A DNA stretch of 5,181 nt from Candidatus Sigynarchaeota archaeon (GTDB taxonomy: Archaea; Asgardarchaeota; Jordarchaeia; Jordarchaeales; Jordarchaeaceae), in the NCBI GenBank assembly GCA_030587505.1, contig JAUQYY010000071.1:1-5181 (forward strand). The letters are read 5' to 3'. The position numbers were made by a program, and so were the translations under genes. Positions within the stretch are counted from its first letter, which is position 1. Every line of letters starts with the position of its first letter. Positions 5,178 to 5,181 of the stretch are shown here, one piece after another. The notes beneath the pieces were generated by a model that saw nothing but the letters and a program-made list of their open reading frames with translations, was not told the DNA's origin and searched no databases.

Positions 5178-5181
5178 TACC

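Larger units (their letters stand above)
4887..5181 (-). pseudogene. truncated class I SAM-dependent methyltransferase, 5' end off the window
   Basis: The minus-strand frame is open from the window edge to a TAG at 4887-4889. The stretch HFPVPAFLTRVIDNPIRRRF, then KPEVIAKRMHLKPGM and VVEIGPG, is the typical lead-in and motif I of a UbiE-like class I methyltransferase, which binds S-adenosylmethionine at GPG. Resemblance stops at GPG (codons 4986-4994). The remaining 32 codons (from ITGNW onward) show no motif I continuation or motifs II-IV, whereas complete relatives run roughly 200 residues. GTG at 5154-5156 could start translation, but the frame continues upstream as VFLLCRVY, which may be authentic N-terminal sequence. 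A 17-bp inverted repeat lies at the break and beside the N-terminus. Two plus-strand T-tracts fall in the tail. I infer a disrupted gene fragment; an assembly error is possible. Confidence 0.65.

Overview
This window looks archaeal. Arginine is mostly AGA/AGG and isoleucine often ATA. TATA-type promoter elements precede both gene pairs at archaeal distances, transcripts seem to end in bare T-tracts, and the secreted protein carries many N-glycosylation sequons. I cannot place it further from sequence alone; an uncultured archaeal lineage is a reasonable guess.

Layout. Bases 1-29 may hold the last codons of an upstream plus-strand gene, followed by a T-tract. A TATA box and Shine-Dalgarno site then lead into a two-gene redox operon (259-1781): a FAD-dependent FixC/geranylgeranyl-reductase-family oxidoreductase and a FixX-like ferredoxin with two CxxCxxCxxxC motifs, overlapping or nearly so. 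The pair probably passes electrons from the ferredoxin to or from the flavin. No FixA/FixB (ETF) gene is in view.

Bases 1782-2485 (704 nt) are AT-rich and hold no convincing gene. They contain T-tracts, a strong hairpin followed on the minus strand by a U-rich tail, a TATA-like element facing it, and a tRNA-like but unconvincing inverted repeat.

Bases 2486-4890 hold a second overlapping pair with its own TATA box: a cytoplasmic HEAT-repeat protein with a cysteine-containing N-terminal domain, and a membrane-anchored, extracellular protein with a degenerate M23/LytM-like fold and eight sequons. Base composition shifts from AT-rich in the HEAT gene to GC-rich in the second half of the surface protein.

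Bases 4887-5181 on the minus strand carry the start of a class I SAM-dependent methyltransferase that loses its family resemblance exactly at motif I (GPG). A perfect 17-bp inverted repeat sits at that break and again beside the N-terminal codons. This is the most unusual structure in the window and could be an invertible segment, a template-switch scar or an assembly artefact. I found no transposase, CRISPR array, rRNA or confident tRNA.
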